DNA from: Sphingomonas sp. Leaf33
GTDB taxonomy: Bacteria; Pseudomonadota; Alphaproteobacteria; Sphingomonadales; Sphingomonadaceae
Reading direction: 5' to 3'
NCBI RefSeq assembly: GCF_001421785.1
Contig: NZ_LMLB01000001.1
Coordinates: 269,137 to 333,136 of the forward strand
Length of the DNA: 64,000 nucleotides
Below, piece by piece: positions 16,641-24,913 of this stretch; position 1 is the first letter of the stretch, and every line of letters begins with the position of its first letter. Made by a program: the position numbers and the translations under genes. The notes beneath the pieces were generated by a model that saw nothing but the letters and a program-made list of their open reading frames with translations, was not told where the DNA came from and did not search any database.

Positions 16641-16704
16641 GGCGCCAACGCTACGCCGCGCTGGCGATTTGTAAACGGCCGACAGCCGCGATACGGCCAG
16701 CCCT

Positions 16705-17151
16705 ATGCAACCCATCCCGTTCGATCCCGAACAATTCTTCAAGCGGTTCACCTGGGAACACCATGGATCGACGCTGGGCATCGTCCATCATGCGCACGGC
16801 CCCGACTGGACCGAGCTGGCGCTGCCGTATGGCGAGCATCTGATCGGCGATCCGGCGTCGGGCGTCATCGCGTCTGGGCCGATCCTGACCCTGCTCGACC
16901 AGGCGACCAGTTCGGCGGTGTGGCTGAAGCGCGGCGGGTTCCTGCCGCACGCGACTCTGGACTTGCGGATCGATTACCTGCGCGCGGCGACGCCGGGCAA
17001 GACGGTGTTCGGCCGCGGCGAATGTTACCGACTGACCAAGAGCGTCGCGTTCGTCCGCGGGACCGCGCATGACGGCGACCCGGGCGATCCGCTGGCGCAT
17101 GTCGCCGGCACCTTCATGGTGACGCGGATGTCGATGGGGGTGGAGGCATGA
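16705..17151 (+). CDS. PaaI-family hotdog acyl-CoA thioesterase (first of a pair)
   Basis: 148 residues. The hotdog fold is shown by SGPILTLLDQATSSAVW (the catalytic Asp-containing helix) and TLDLRIDYLRAATPGKTVFG. Such enzymes hydrolyse short or aromatic acyl-CoA esters; the substrate cannot be assigned. Its stop overlaps the next gene's ATG (ATGA), so two paralogous hotdog proteins are translated together, possibly as a hetero-oligomer. Confidence 0.85.
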   Translation: MQPIPFDPEQFFKRFTWEHHGSTLGIVHHAHGPDWTELALPYGEHLIGDPASGVIASGPILTLLDQATSSAVWLKRGGFLPHATLDLRIDYLRAATPGKTVFGRGECYRLTKSVAFVRGTAHDGDPGDPLAHVAGTFMVTRMSMGVEA

Positions 17152-17525
17152 CGCTGCCGCCCTATGCGACCCTGCTCGGAATGAGCATCCAGGATGACGA
17201 CGACGGCACGCGCCGGCTGGCGATGGCGTTCTCGGGCAAGGTCAGCGGCCGGCCCGGCTATCTGCACGGCGGCGCGATCGGCGGGATGCTGGAGATGGCG
17301 GCGATCCTGCGCTTACGCGATGCGCTGGGTACCGAAACGGCGGTTGTGAAACCGGTGACGCTGACCGTCGATTATATGCGCGGCGGTCGCGAGAAGATCA
17401 CCTATGCGGCCGGCATCGTCCGGCGTCTCGGCTCGCGTGTCGCCAATGTCGATGCGATCGCGTGGCAGGACGACCGCACCCATCCGATTGCGGCGGCGCG
17501 GCTGACGTTTCTGATCCGTAGATAG
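17148..17525 (+). CDS. PaaI-family hotdog acyl-CoA thioesterase (second of a pair)
   Basis: 125 residues; GYLHGGAIGGMLEMAAI carries the HGG(A) motif of the PaaI group, and PVTLTVDYMRGGREKITYA matches the central strand. Unlike its upstream partner it keeps the histidine of the HGG motif, so the two copies differ at the active-site loop. It is convergent with motB, 5 bp apart. Confidence 0.86.
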   Translation: MTLPPYATLLGMSIQDDDDGTRRLAMAFSGKVSGRPGYLHGGAIGGMLEMAAILRLRDALGTETAVVKPVTLTVDYMRGGREKITYAAGIVRRLGSRVANVDAIAWQDDRTHPIAAARLTFLIRR

Positions 17526-17530
17526 CGGCG

Positions 17531-18445
17531 TTACTGCCCGAACGTCCCGCGACGATATAGCAGGGTGATGGCGACGCGGCGGTTGCGCGGGTCGGCGTCG
17601 TTGTCGGCGATCATCGGTTCGCGGTCGGCGACGCCTTCGATCCTCTCGAACCGCATCTCGGGCACGCCGCCCAGCGCCAGCCGGCGGCGTGTCGCCTCGG
17701 CGCGGCCCGACGACAGCGTCCAGTTGTTCATCCCCTGCCGGCTGCCGAACTGCAGCGCGTCGGTATGGCCGCGGATCATGATCGGGTTGCCGGTCGACCG
17801 GATCGCATCGGCGACCAGTCCGATCAGGCTCGATGCCTCGGGCACCAGCGCGGTCGTGCCGCTGGCGAACATTGAGTAATCAGCGTCGTCGACCAGATCG
17901 ATGCGCATCCCGTCGCGGGTCATCGTGAAGCGGACGTGCTTGCCGAGCTTTGCCAGCTTGGCGTTCGCGGCGATCTGCGATTCGACGCGGGCCTTCATCC
18001 GCGCGAAATTGGCCTTGTCCTCGGCCGCGGTTACGCCCGGGTTGCGCAGCGAGCCCTTGGCACCGGTGCCTTCGCGGTTGCCGCCGCTGGCGCCGACGGG
18101 AATCGTCAGCGACCGTGTGCCGGTCTGTTGCGCCTTGTGCGGGTAATTGTCCTTGTCGGTGATCGACGCGCCGCCGAACAGCCCGTTCGAGCCTGCGGAC
18201 TTCTGCGTCTTCAGGTCGACGATGGTCGGCGTGAAATAATCGGCGATCGACTTGCGCTGCTTCTCGGTCGTGGCACCCAGAATCCAGAGCAGCAGGAAGA
18301 ACGCCATCATCGCGGTCACGAAGTCGGCGTACGCAACCTTCCACGCGCCGCCATGATGACCGCCGTGACCGTCGACGACGATCTTCTTGACGATGACGAT
18401 CTTGGGCGGCTGGTTGTTGCCGTGGGGAGCGCGGGCAGCGGCCAT
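17531..18445 (-). CDS. motB: Flagellar motor stator protein MotB
   Basis: 304 residues: a short cytoplasmic tail, one membrane helix carrying the proton-accepting Asp (AYADFVTAMMAFFLLLWIL), a plug/linker region, and a C-terminal OmpA-type peptidoglycan-binding domain (PIMIRGHTDALQFG, RNRRVAITLL). It anchors the MotA/MotB ion channel to the wall. The ATG at 18445 is used. It is preceded by motA across a 130-bp gap that holds a strong inverted repeat. Confidence 0.94.
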   Translation of the reverse strand: MAAARAPHGNNQPPKIVIVKKIVVDGHGGHHGGAWKVAYADFVTAMMAFFLLLWILGATTEKQRKSIADYFTPTIVDLKTQKSAGSNGLFGGASITDKDNYPHKAQQTGTRSLTIPVGASGGNREGTGAKGSLRNPGVTAAEDKANFARMKARVESQIAANAKLAKLGKHVRFTMTRDGMRIDLVDDADYSMFASGTTALVPEASSLIGLVADAIRSTGNPIMIRGHTDALQFGSRQGMNNWTLSSGRAEATRRRLALGGVPEMRFERIEGVADREPMIADNDADPRNRRVAITLLYRRGTFGQ

Positions 18446-18469
18446 TATGCGACGCCTGCCGGCGTGCGA

Positions 18470-18550
18470 CGGCACCAGCCCGCTCCCCCACCCGGCCACC
18501 CACTACGGTAACCTTGCTGGGTGGCCGGGTGAGGGAGCGGGCCGGTGCCG
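18470..18550 (-). repeat. 33-bp inverted repeat / hairpin between motA and motB
   Basis: Arms 18470-18502 and 18518-18550 with a 15-nt loop. On the plus strand there are two mismatches (18477 against 18543, and 18488 against 18532). On the minus strand, which is the motA-motB transcript, these become U-G and G-U pairs, so the RNA can pair over all 33 positions. No U-run follows, so it is not a standard terminator; it may be a processing or attenuation element that sets the MotA:MotB ratio. Confidence 0.75.
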
Positions 18551-18575
18551 CTCATCGGCGCGAGACGATCCGACA

Positions 18576-19439
18576 TCACCGCCCGCGCAGGCCGTCGAAG
18601 ACTTCGCCGAAGCCGGGCTGGTTGTGATGCGCGATGCCAGAGCGTGCGGCTTCGATGACCAGCGGCTGCGGGTGACCGTGGAGCGAGGCGATGATGATCT
18701 GCTTCACGACGTGATAGATCGCGGCGTCGGCGTCGATCACCTGCTGCAACCGGTTGGCGAGCGGGCCGACGATGCCGTAGGCGAGCAGCACGCCCAGGAA
18801 GGTGCCGACCAGCGCCGATCCGATCATGCCGCCCAGGATCGACGGCGGCTTGTCGATCGATCCCATGGTCTTCACGACGCCGAGCACGGCGGCGACGATG
18901 CCGAGGGCCGGGAGCGCGTCGCCGAGCGAGGTCAGCGTGCCCTGCGGGCCCTGCACTTCGTGGTGGTGGGTCTTGATCGCGTTGTCCATGACCTCCTCGA
19001 CTGCGTGCACGTCGAGCGTGCCCGACGAGACGACGACCAGCCGCAGCGTGTCGGCGATCAGGTTGACCAGCGTGTGGTCGGCGAGCAGGCGGGGATATTC
19101 GGCAAAGACCGCGGAGGACTTCGGGTCCTCGACATGCGGCTCCAGCGCGATCGGCCCGTCGACGCGCAGCATCTTCATCAGCTTGCTGACGAGGAAAATG
19201 GTGTCGAGATAGTCCTGCTTCTTGTACTTCGGCCCCTTCACGACCTTGGCCAGGCCACTGCCGATCGCCTTCAGTTCCTTGCCCGAATTGCCGATGATGA
19301 GCGCGCCGACCGCCGCGCCGCCGATGATGAGCATTTCATGCGGCACCGCATGCAGGACCGGGCCGAGTGCACCGCCGGTGATGGCGAAGCCGCCGAACAC
19401 CATGCCGAGCAGGACCACGAGACCGATGGCGACAAACAT
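18576..19439 (-). CDS. motA: Flagellar motor stator protein MotA
   Basis: 287-residue inner-membrane protein forming the ion channel with MotB and pushing on FliG. The N-terminal segment (MFVAIGLVVLLGMVFGGFAI), EYPRLLADHT, and the C-terminal channel helices (ALPALGIVAAVLGVVKTMG and GMIGSALVGTFLGVLLAYG) are typical. It ends the leftward flagellar gene run and is separated from flgL by 139 bp, which may hold its own promoter. A ribosome site AGGA precedes the ATG. Confidence 0.95.
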   Translation of the reverse strand: MFVAIGLVVLLGMVFGGFAITGGALGPVLHAVPHEMLIIGGAAVGALIIGNSGKELKAIGSGLAKVVKGPKYKKQDYLDTIFLVSKLMKMLRVDGPIALEPHVEDPKSSAVFAEYPRLLADHTLVNLIADTLRLVVVSSGTLDVHAVEEVMDNAIKTHHHEVQGPQGTLTSLGDALPALGIVAAVLGVVKTMGSIDKPPSILGGMIGSALVGTFLGVLLAYGIVGPLANRLQQVIDADAAIYHVVKQIIIASLHGHPQPLVIEAARSGIAHHNQPGFGEVFDGLRGR

Positions 19440-19578
19440 GACCTAGGAGTTCCCCTTCGCGGCCGGCGTCCCGCGGTAACGGGAGCGACGGCACTTTCGC
19501 GTCGGTTGTCGCAAGTGGAGGTGGGGATTTGGTTAACGGCTCGGCCGAAATCGTCGTTACCGGCGCGGAAAGGATGCG

Positions 19579-20499
19579 TCAGCGCAGATAGTTGAACAGG
19601 CTGAGCGAGGTCAGCTTGCTAAAACTCGCCTGCGTGGCGTCCAGAATCGTCATCACCTTTTTCAGTTCGGTGATGGTCGCCGGGATGTCGGCGTCCTCGA
19701 TGGTCGAGCGCTCCTCCTCCCGGGTCAGCGCCAGGTCCTCCAGCCGCGTCTTCTCCAGCTCCAGCCGCGCCCCGCGCGCGCCGATCGAGGTCTGCGCGTT
19801 CAGCACCGACGTCATCGCCGACTGGATGTCGACGCTGTCGTCGCCCATCGGCGTCCCGGCCTTCAGCTTATCCGACATCGTCTTGACGATCGCGAACATG
19901 TCGCTGGTCCCGCCGGCCTTCAACGGGATGTTGCCGAAGATCGTCGCGCCGCTGGTCGTCGCGGCGATGGTACGGCCGTCGCCGATCGGGATCTGCCCCG
20001 CCTCGCCCGATCCGGTGAAGACGACCGTGCCCGTAGCGGTTGTGGCGCCGGCCGGCGTGACGACGTAGGGCGCAGCCGTGCTGTCGCCCGAAAACAGCGG
20101 CGACCCGCGCGAATCGGTGGTGTTGGCGACGCGCACCAAGTCCTCCAGGATCACGTCGATCTCGGCCGACATCGCGGTGCGCTGTTCGGGACTGAGCGTC
20201 GAACTGCCCGCGGCGATGGCGATCGACTTGACGCGCGTCAGCTGCGTCTCGACGCTGGCGAGCGCAGTGGATGACGCATCGAGCAGCGAGGTCGCCAGAT
20301 CGACGTTGGTCAGTTCCGCGGTCGAATTGGCGCCGGCGCGCTTCAGGGCGGTCAGCGCGCGGTAACCGGCGGCGTCATCCGACGGCGCCTGGAGGCGCTT
20401 GGTCGTCGCCAGCTGGTTGTTGAGCGTATCCGCCTTCACGCTCAGCGTGCTCATCCGGTCGCGAAGCCGGTCGTATTGCAGGGATGTCGAGACGCGCAT
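19579..20499 (-). CDS. flgL: Flagellar hook-filament junction protein FlgL (HAP3)
   Basis: 306 residues with the flagellin-like coiled ends of FlgL: N-terminal helix MRVSTSLQYDRLRDRMSTLS with the conserved LQAPSDD (equivalent to the flagellin RxNxPSDD), and a C-terminal helix ending in SKLTSLSLFNYLR. It forms the last junction ring on which the filament assembles. It follows flgK by 15 bp. Confidence 0.93.
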   Translation of the reverse strand: MRVSTSLQYDRLRDRMSTLSVKADTLNNQLATTKRLQAPSDDAAGYRALTALKRAGANSTAELTNVDLATSLLDASSTALASVETQLTRVKSIAIAAGSSTLSPEQRTAMSAEIDVILEDLVRVANTTDSRGSPLFSGDSTAAPYVVTPAGATTATGTVVFTGSGEAGQIPIGDGRTIAATTSGATIFGNIPLKAGGTSDMFAIVKTMSDKLKAGTPMGDDSVDIQSAMTSVLNAQTSIGARGARLELEKTRLEDLALTREEERSTIEDADIPATITELKKVMTILDATQASFSKLTSLSLFNYLR

Positions 20500-20514
20500 G
20501 GTTGCTTTAAGTCC

Positions 20515-21870
20515 TCAGCGGATATCGATGATCGTCTGCAGGATGTCGCGCGCCACCTGGATGATGCGGCTCGATGCCTGATAGGCCTGCTGGAAACGGA
20601 TCAGGTTGACGGCTTCCTCGTCGAGGTCGACGCCGGTCATTTCGTCACGCGCGGCGGTGGCCGCGCCGTGGATCGCGGTCTGCGCCTCGACCACGCCGCG
20701 GCGGGTCTTGAGCAGCGCGGCATTTTCGGTCGTCAGGTCGTCGAACCGGGTTTCCCAGCCCGCCGACGCGCGCAGATCGACCAGGCGGGTCAGATTGCCG
20801 TTGCCGCGCGCACCTTCGGTGCCATAGGCGGCGGCGACGCCGCGGGGGTCGTCCAGGACGACGCTGATCTCGGTCGGGGCGGCGCCGGCGGCGACACCGA
20901 ACATCGCCGGGCCCGCGGCGCCGGTCAGCGTCTTGCCCTGCGCCTGCCAGTCGTTCATCTGGCCGACGAAATCGGTGGCGATGGTGTTCAGTCGCTCGCG
21001 CGCACCCGCAATCTTCAGCGCGCCATCGACCAGGCCGGCCATCGCGCCGCCGGTTGCGGGAACGACGGCGTGACCCGCCGGGCCGCTGGCGGCAATCGCG
21101 GCCTCGCCCGAGGCGTTGGTGACGAACGAGATGACCGCACTGCGCTCGACATCGGCGATGACGGGGCCAGCCGAACCGCCCGCGCGGACGACCGCGCGAC
21201 CGAGCGAATCGAAGCTGGTATCGACATCGACCAGTGCGCTCATCGATTCGAGCGTGCGGTCGCGTTCGTCGAGCAATTGGGCACGCGCCGACGATCCTTC
21301 CGCGGCGCGGGTCAGGCCCTGGTTGATGCGGACCATCGAGGTGCCGAGGTCGCCGAGCTGCGCCGCCATGTCGCGGCCTTGCGCGGCGAGTTCGTCGGCA
21401 GCGCCTGCCAGAGCACGGCCGGTGCTGTTGAAACCGGCTGCGAGCGAGCGCGCATCCTCCAGCAGCACAGTGCGCGGCGCTGTCGCCGACGGATCGGCCG
21501 CGACGTTCTTGGCAGAGGCGAAGAAGGTGATAAGGCGATCGGATAGTTGGTTGCCCGACAGCGCGCCTTCGATCCGGTCGATCCACGCGACGCCCGATGC
21601 CGATCGCGCGACATCGGAGCCGGTGGTGCGGGCCTGGGCCGCGCGAAAATCGTCGGCGGCCCGCGTGACGCCGGCAATGCGGACGCCGCCGCCGGCCAGC
21701 AGCGTCATCTGGCCAATGCCGGCGATGCCGGTCGTGCGGAATTCCTCGACTACGGCGGTGCGGCGCGAATAGCCCGGCGTCGCCGCGTTGGAGATATTCT
21801 CCGACGTGGTGGACAGCGCGGTCTGGTACGCGCGGACGCCGGTGACGCCGATGCCGAGCAGGTCGGTCAC
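20515..21870 (-). CDS. flgK: Flagellar hook-associated protein FlgK (HAP1)
   Basis: 451 residues. The N-terminal rod/hook-type motif is present (ALSTTSENISNAATPGYSRR), and the C-terminal segment EEAVNLIRFQQAYQASSRIIQVA ends the protein as in FlgK; both are quoted in parts. It forms the first hook-filament junction ring. It is slightly shorter than the enteric protein. GTG start at 21870 overlaps the flgJ stop (GTGA). Confidence 0.94.
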   Translation of the reverse strand: MTDLLGIGVTGVRAYQTALSTTSENISNAATPGYSRRTAVVEEFRTTGIAGIGQMTLLAGGGVRIAGVTRAADDFRAAQARTTGSDVARSASGVAWIDRIEGALSGNQLSDRLITFFASAKNVAADPSATAPRTVLLEDARSLAAGFNSTGRALAGAADELAAQGRDMAAQLGDLGTSMVRINQGLTRAAEGSSARAQLLDERDRTLESMSALVDVDTSFDSLGRAVVRAGGSAGPVIADVERSAVISFVTNASGEAAIAASGPAGHAVVPATGGAMAGLVDGALKIAGARERLNTIATDFVGQMNDWQAQGKTLTGAAGPAMFGVAAGAAPTEISVVLDDPRGVAAAYGTEGARGNGNLTRLVDLRASAGWETRFDDLTTENAALLKTRRGVVEAQTAIHGAATAARDEMTGVDLDEEAVNLIRFQQAYQASSRIIQVARDILQTIIDIR

Positions 21871-22226
21871 GGCGTACCGCCACCGTCAGCAGCGCCGGGC
21901 GCCGTCGCCTGGTTCTTCGACAGGAAATCGGTCATCGCCCTGGCGATGCCCATCGGCGAATGCTGCGCCATGCTTTCGGCGATCTTGCCGTCGAACATGT
22001 CGCGAAACTGCTGCGATGCCTTGTTGTCGAACAGCCCGTCGCCGAGCTTTGCCGAACGCATCGACTTTAGCATCATGCCGGTGAAGATCGCCTCGAACCG
22101 TTCGCCGGCCGCCTTCAGATTGTCGTCCGACTTCAGCCGTGACGTGTCGTTCGACACGCCGCCGACGCTGCTGGACAGTCCGGCGATGCCGGTGGTTGCG
22201 GTGGTCGAGGCGGGGATCTGCGTCAC
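21867..22226 (-). CDS. flgJ: FlgJ-type rod-binding protein without muramidase domain
   Basis: 119 residues equal to only the N-terminal half of enteric FlgJ: the rod-capping segment with AAGERFEAIFTGMMLKSMR and FDNKASQQFRDMFDGKIAESM (quoted in pieces), then a Pro/Gly tail. The peptidoglycan-hydrolase half is missing; a separate SLT gene at 31269-32150 probably supplies that activity. GTG start at 22226 overlaps the flgI stop by 4 bp. Confidence 0.88.
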   Translation of the reverse strand: MTQIPASTTATTGIAGLSSSVGGVSNDTSRLKSDDNLKAAGERFEAIFTGMMLKSMRSAKLGDGLFDNKASQQFRDMFDGKIAESMAQHSPMGIARAMTDFLSKNQATAPGAADGGGTP

Positions 22227-23317
22227 AGGACGATCAGCTCCGCCTTCAGGGCCCCCGCCTGCTTCAGCGCTTCCAGGATGGCGACCAGGTCCGCGGGCGA
22301 CGCACCGATGGCGTTCACCGCATTGACCACGTCGGCCAGCTTGGGTCCGGGCTGGAACAGGAACATCGGTCGCTTCTCTTCCTCGACTTGCACCGCGCTC
22401 TTCTGCTCCAGCGCCGTCTCGCCCTTCGAAAAGGGCGTGGGCTGGCTCACGCGCTGATTCTCATCAATACGAACGGTTAGTTTACCATGTGTTACCGCGG
22501 CAGGACTGACGCGGACCGCACTGTTGATAACGACCGTACCGGTGCGGGCATTTACAATTACTTTCGCCGGCGCCTCGGCCGACACCACCGACAGGTTCTC
22601 GATCCCGCTCATCAGTTGCGCGCGGATGTCGGCTCCCGCAGGCGCGGTGACCGCGATCGACACGCCGTCGACCGCGCGCGCGATGCCGGCGCCGAAGCGC
22701 GCGTTGATCGCGCCGGCGACGTTCTGCGCGGTCGTGAAATCGGCCTGCGTCAGGTTGAAGGTCAGCATCGGCGTGCTGGCGAAGCCGGTATCGACCGCGC
22801 GTTCCACGGTCGCGCCTTCGGGGATGCGGCCCGACGAGGGCACGTTGATGACGATCTTCGACCCGTCCGCGCCGTCTGCGCCCAGGCCGCCGACCGCCAG
22901 ATTGCCCTGCGCCATCGCATAGATCGCCCCGTCCGCACCGTAGAGCGGCGACAGGATCAGCGTGCCGCCGCGCAGGGACTTGGCCTTGCCCATCGCCGAC
23001 ACGGTGATGTCGAGCTTCTGGCCGGGCTTGGCGAAGGCGGGCAGGTCGGCAGTGATCATGACGACGGCCGAATTCTTCAGGCCGGGATTGGCGCCCGGCG
23101 GCAGTTGCAAGCCGAAGCGCGAGGTGACGCCCTTCATAGACTGGACGGTGTATTCCAGGTTGTCGTCACCCGTCCCCGGCAGGCCGACGACGACGCCGTA
23201 GCCGGTCAGCTGGTTGGTGCGAATGCCCTGGAACGTGCCGAGGTCCTTGATGCGATCGGCCTGGGCCGGGGTCGCGACCAGCAATGCGGTCAGCGCGGCG
23301 AGGAGGAAGCGGAGCAT
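22223..23317 (-). CDS. flgI: Flagellar P-ring protein FlgI
   Basis: Periplasmic protein of the P ring, the bushing around the rod in the peptidoglycan layer. 364 residues with a signal peptide (MLRFLLAALTALLVATPAQA) and the start of the mature protein DRIKDLGTFQGIRTNQLTG, then GYGVVVGLPGTGDD; the C-terminal AIGASPADLVAILEALKQAG is also typical. The ATG at 23317 is chosen: the longer frame begins inside a small dispersed hairpin repeat and would precede the signal peptide. Confidence 0.96.
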   Translation of the reverse strand: MLRFLLAALTALLVATPAQADRIKDLGTFQGIRTNQLTGYGVVVGLPGTGDDNLEYTVQSMKGVTSRFGLQLPPGANPGLKNSAVVMITADLPAFAKPGQKLDITVSAMGKAKSLRGGTLILSPLYGADGAIYAMAQGNLAVGGLGADGADGSKIVINVPSSGRIPEGATVERAVDTGFASTPMLTFNLTQADFTTAQNVAGAINARFGAGIARAVDGVSIAVTAPAGADIRAQLMSGIENLSVVSAEAPAKVIVNARTGTVVINSAVRVSPAAVTHGKLTVRIDENQRVSQPTPFSKGETALEQKSAVQVEEEKRPMFLFQPGPKLADVVNAVNAIGASPADLVAILEALKQAGALKAELIVL

Positions 23318-23350
23318 GAGACGGGTCCTCGAGAACAATCCATTCGTCAT

Positions 23351-23367
23351 TCCCGCGCAGGCGGGGA
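23351..23367. repeat. Short dispersed hairpin (CCCGCG-type)
   Basis: The core CCCGCGCAGGCGGG lies in the flgH-flgI gap. The same 14-mer occurs inverted at 31184-31197, and a close variant at 35021-35034. It belongs to a second, shorter repeat family than the 100-bp palindromes. Confidence 0.6.
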
Positions 23368-23388
23368 CGAGGGGCAGTGTGCGGCGCA

Positions 23389-24078
23389 TCAGAACGGGCT
23401 GATGGTCTGGAAGAAGCGGCTGAACCAGCCCTGGCGGCTGGCGCGCTGCACGTCGCCGCGCCCTGTATAGGCGATCTTCGCATCGGCCACGCGGGTCGAC
23501 AGCACGCGGTTGTTCGCATCGATGTCGGCGGGCCGCACGATCCCGCGAATCTGGACGAATTCGTCGCCGCGGTTGAGCGTCAGCGTCTTCTGCCCCTGCA
23601 CGATCATCGTGCCGTTGGGCAGCACTTCGGCGACCGTGACGCTGATTTCGCCCGACAGCGCGTTCGACTGGTCGGCGGTCCCGGTGCCACCGAAATTGCG
23701 CTTGCCGCTGATCGCCACGTCGGTCGGCTTCACCGCCGACAGGACACCGGTCGTCGGCGGCGTGATGCCGAAGCCGCCGCCTGAATCGAGCTTGCTGCCC
23801 GCCGACTTCGTGGCCTGGGTACGTTCGGTCAGGATGATCGTCAGTGGATCGCCGACCGCGCGGGCGCGCGACCCTTCGTACAGGCCGCCATAGCCGGCCG
23901 ACACCTGGAAGATCGCGCCGTTGGCCGGAGCCGCTACGGGCGCGGGCGGTGCATAGACAGTGCGATATTCGGGCGGCGGCACGACCGGCTTCTTCTTGCC
24001 GAAGATGCCGGCGGTCGCCGGCGTCGCGACGATCGATGCGAGGACGCCAAGGACGATTGGGGCGGAGATGATACGCAT
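23389..24078 (-). CDS. flgH: Flagellar L-ring protein FlgH, without a lipobox cysteine
   Basis: Forms the outer-membrane L ring around the rod. 229 residues; FlgH features are clear: SLYEGSRARAVGDPLTI-like segment (here GLYEGSRARAVGDPLTIIL), ISVTVAEVLPNGTMIVQG, and GIVRPADIDANNRVLSTRVA (split here). FlgH is normally a lipoprotein, but this protein contains no cysteine at all. The signal peptide ends ATAG-IFG, which looks like a signal peptidase I site. So it should be secreted unlipidated. Confidence 0.94.
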   Translation of the reverse strand: MRIISAPIVLGVLASIVATPATAGIFGKKKPVVPPPEYRTVYAPPAPVAAPANGAIFQVSAGYGGLYEGSRARAVGDPLTIILTERTQATKSAGSKLDSGGGFGITPPTTGVLSAVKPTDVAISGKRNFGGTGTADQSNALSGEISVTVAEVLPNGTMIVQGQKTLTLNRGDEFVQIRGIVRPADIDANNRVLSTRVADAKIAYTGRGDVQRASRQGWFSRFFQTISPF

Positions 24079-24094
24079 GACGGGTCAGTCGTCC

Positions 24095-24883
24095 TCAGAT
24101 GTTCTGGTTGACGTATTTGAGCATTTCGTCGGTCGCGGAGATCATCTTGGAATTGACCTCGTACGCGCGCTGGGTCTCGATCATGTCGACCAGTTCCTCG
24201 ACGACGTTGACGTTCGATCCTTCGAGCATCCCCTGGCGGATCTTGCCACGGCCGTCCTGCCCGGCGATGCCCAGGTTCGCGGCCCCCGACGCACCGTTCT
24301 CGATCAGGTAGTTGTCGCCGATCGAGGTAAGCCCCGCGGCGTTTGCAAAGCTTGCGATCTGGATCTGGCCGACCTGCGTCGCTTCGTTCTGGCCGGGCAC
24401 GGTCGCCGACACGGTGCCGTCCTCGCCGATCGAGATAGACGTCGTGTTCTCGGGGATCGTGATGCCCGGCATCACCTGATAGCCCTCCGACGTGATCATC
24501 AGCCCCTCGGGCGAGCGGCTGAAATTGCCCGCGCGGGTGTAGCCGAGCTGGCCGCCCGGCAGCTGGACCTGGAAATAGCCGTCGCCGTCCAGCGCCATGT
24601 CGAGGCTGTGGCCGGTGGTCTGGAGCGAGCCTTGCGTGTTGATCCGCGAGGTGCCCTGGACGCGGACGCCGGTGCCGAGATTGAGGCCGGTCGCGTATTT
24701 CGTCTCCTGCGTGCTGGCGGAGCCGGGCGCGGTGACGACCTGATACGCCAGCGTCTCGAACGCGGCGCGGTCCTTCTTGAACCCGGTCGTATTCACGTTA
24801 GCCAGGTTGTTCGAGATGACCCGCATACGCGTATCCTGCGCGTCGATGCCGGTACGGGCGATGTGGAGAGCAGCAGAACCCAT
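24095..24883 (-). CDS. flgG: Flagellar distal rod protein FlgG
   Basis: 262 residues with the rod-protein N-terminus (ISNNLANVNTTGFKKDRAAF), LDMALDGDGYFQVQLPGG in the middle, and the C-terminal LVDMIETQRAYEVNSKMI. It makes the distal rod that passes through the P and L rings. FlgG length is standard. The gap to flgH is 16 bp. Confidence 0.97.
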   Translation of the reverse strand: MGSAALHIARTGIDAQDTRMRVISNNLANVNTTGFKKDRAAFETLAYQVVTAPGSASTQETKYATGLNLGTGVRVQGTSRINTQGSLQTTGHSLDMALDGDGYFQVQLPGGQLGYTRAGNFSRSPEGLMITSEGYQVMPGITIPENTTSISIGEDGTVSATVPGQNEATQVGQIQIASFANAAGLTSIGDNYLIENGASGAANLGIAGQDGRGKIRQGMLEGSNVNVVEELVDMIETQRAYEVNSKMISATDEMLKYVNQNI

Positions 24884-24913
24884 CGTATCAGTCCTTCAAT
24901 TAGGCCGGCCGGA

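Noticed and set aside
19440..19578. A sigma-28 promoter for motA
   Set aside because: TTAAC and CCGACG-like pieces exist on the minus strand but their spacing (about 28 bp) is too long to be convincing.
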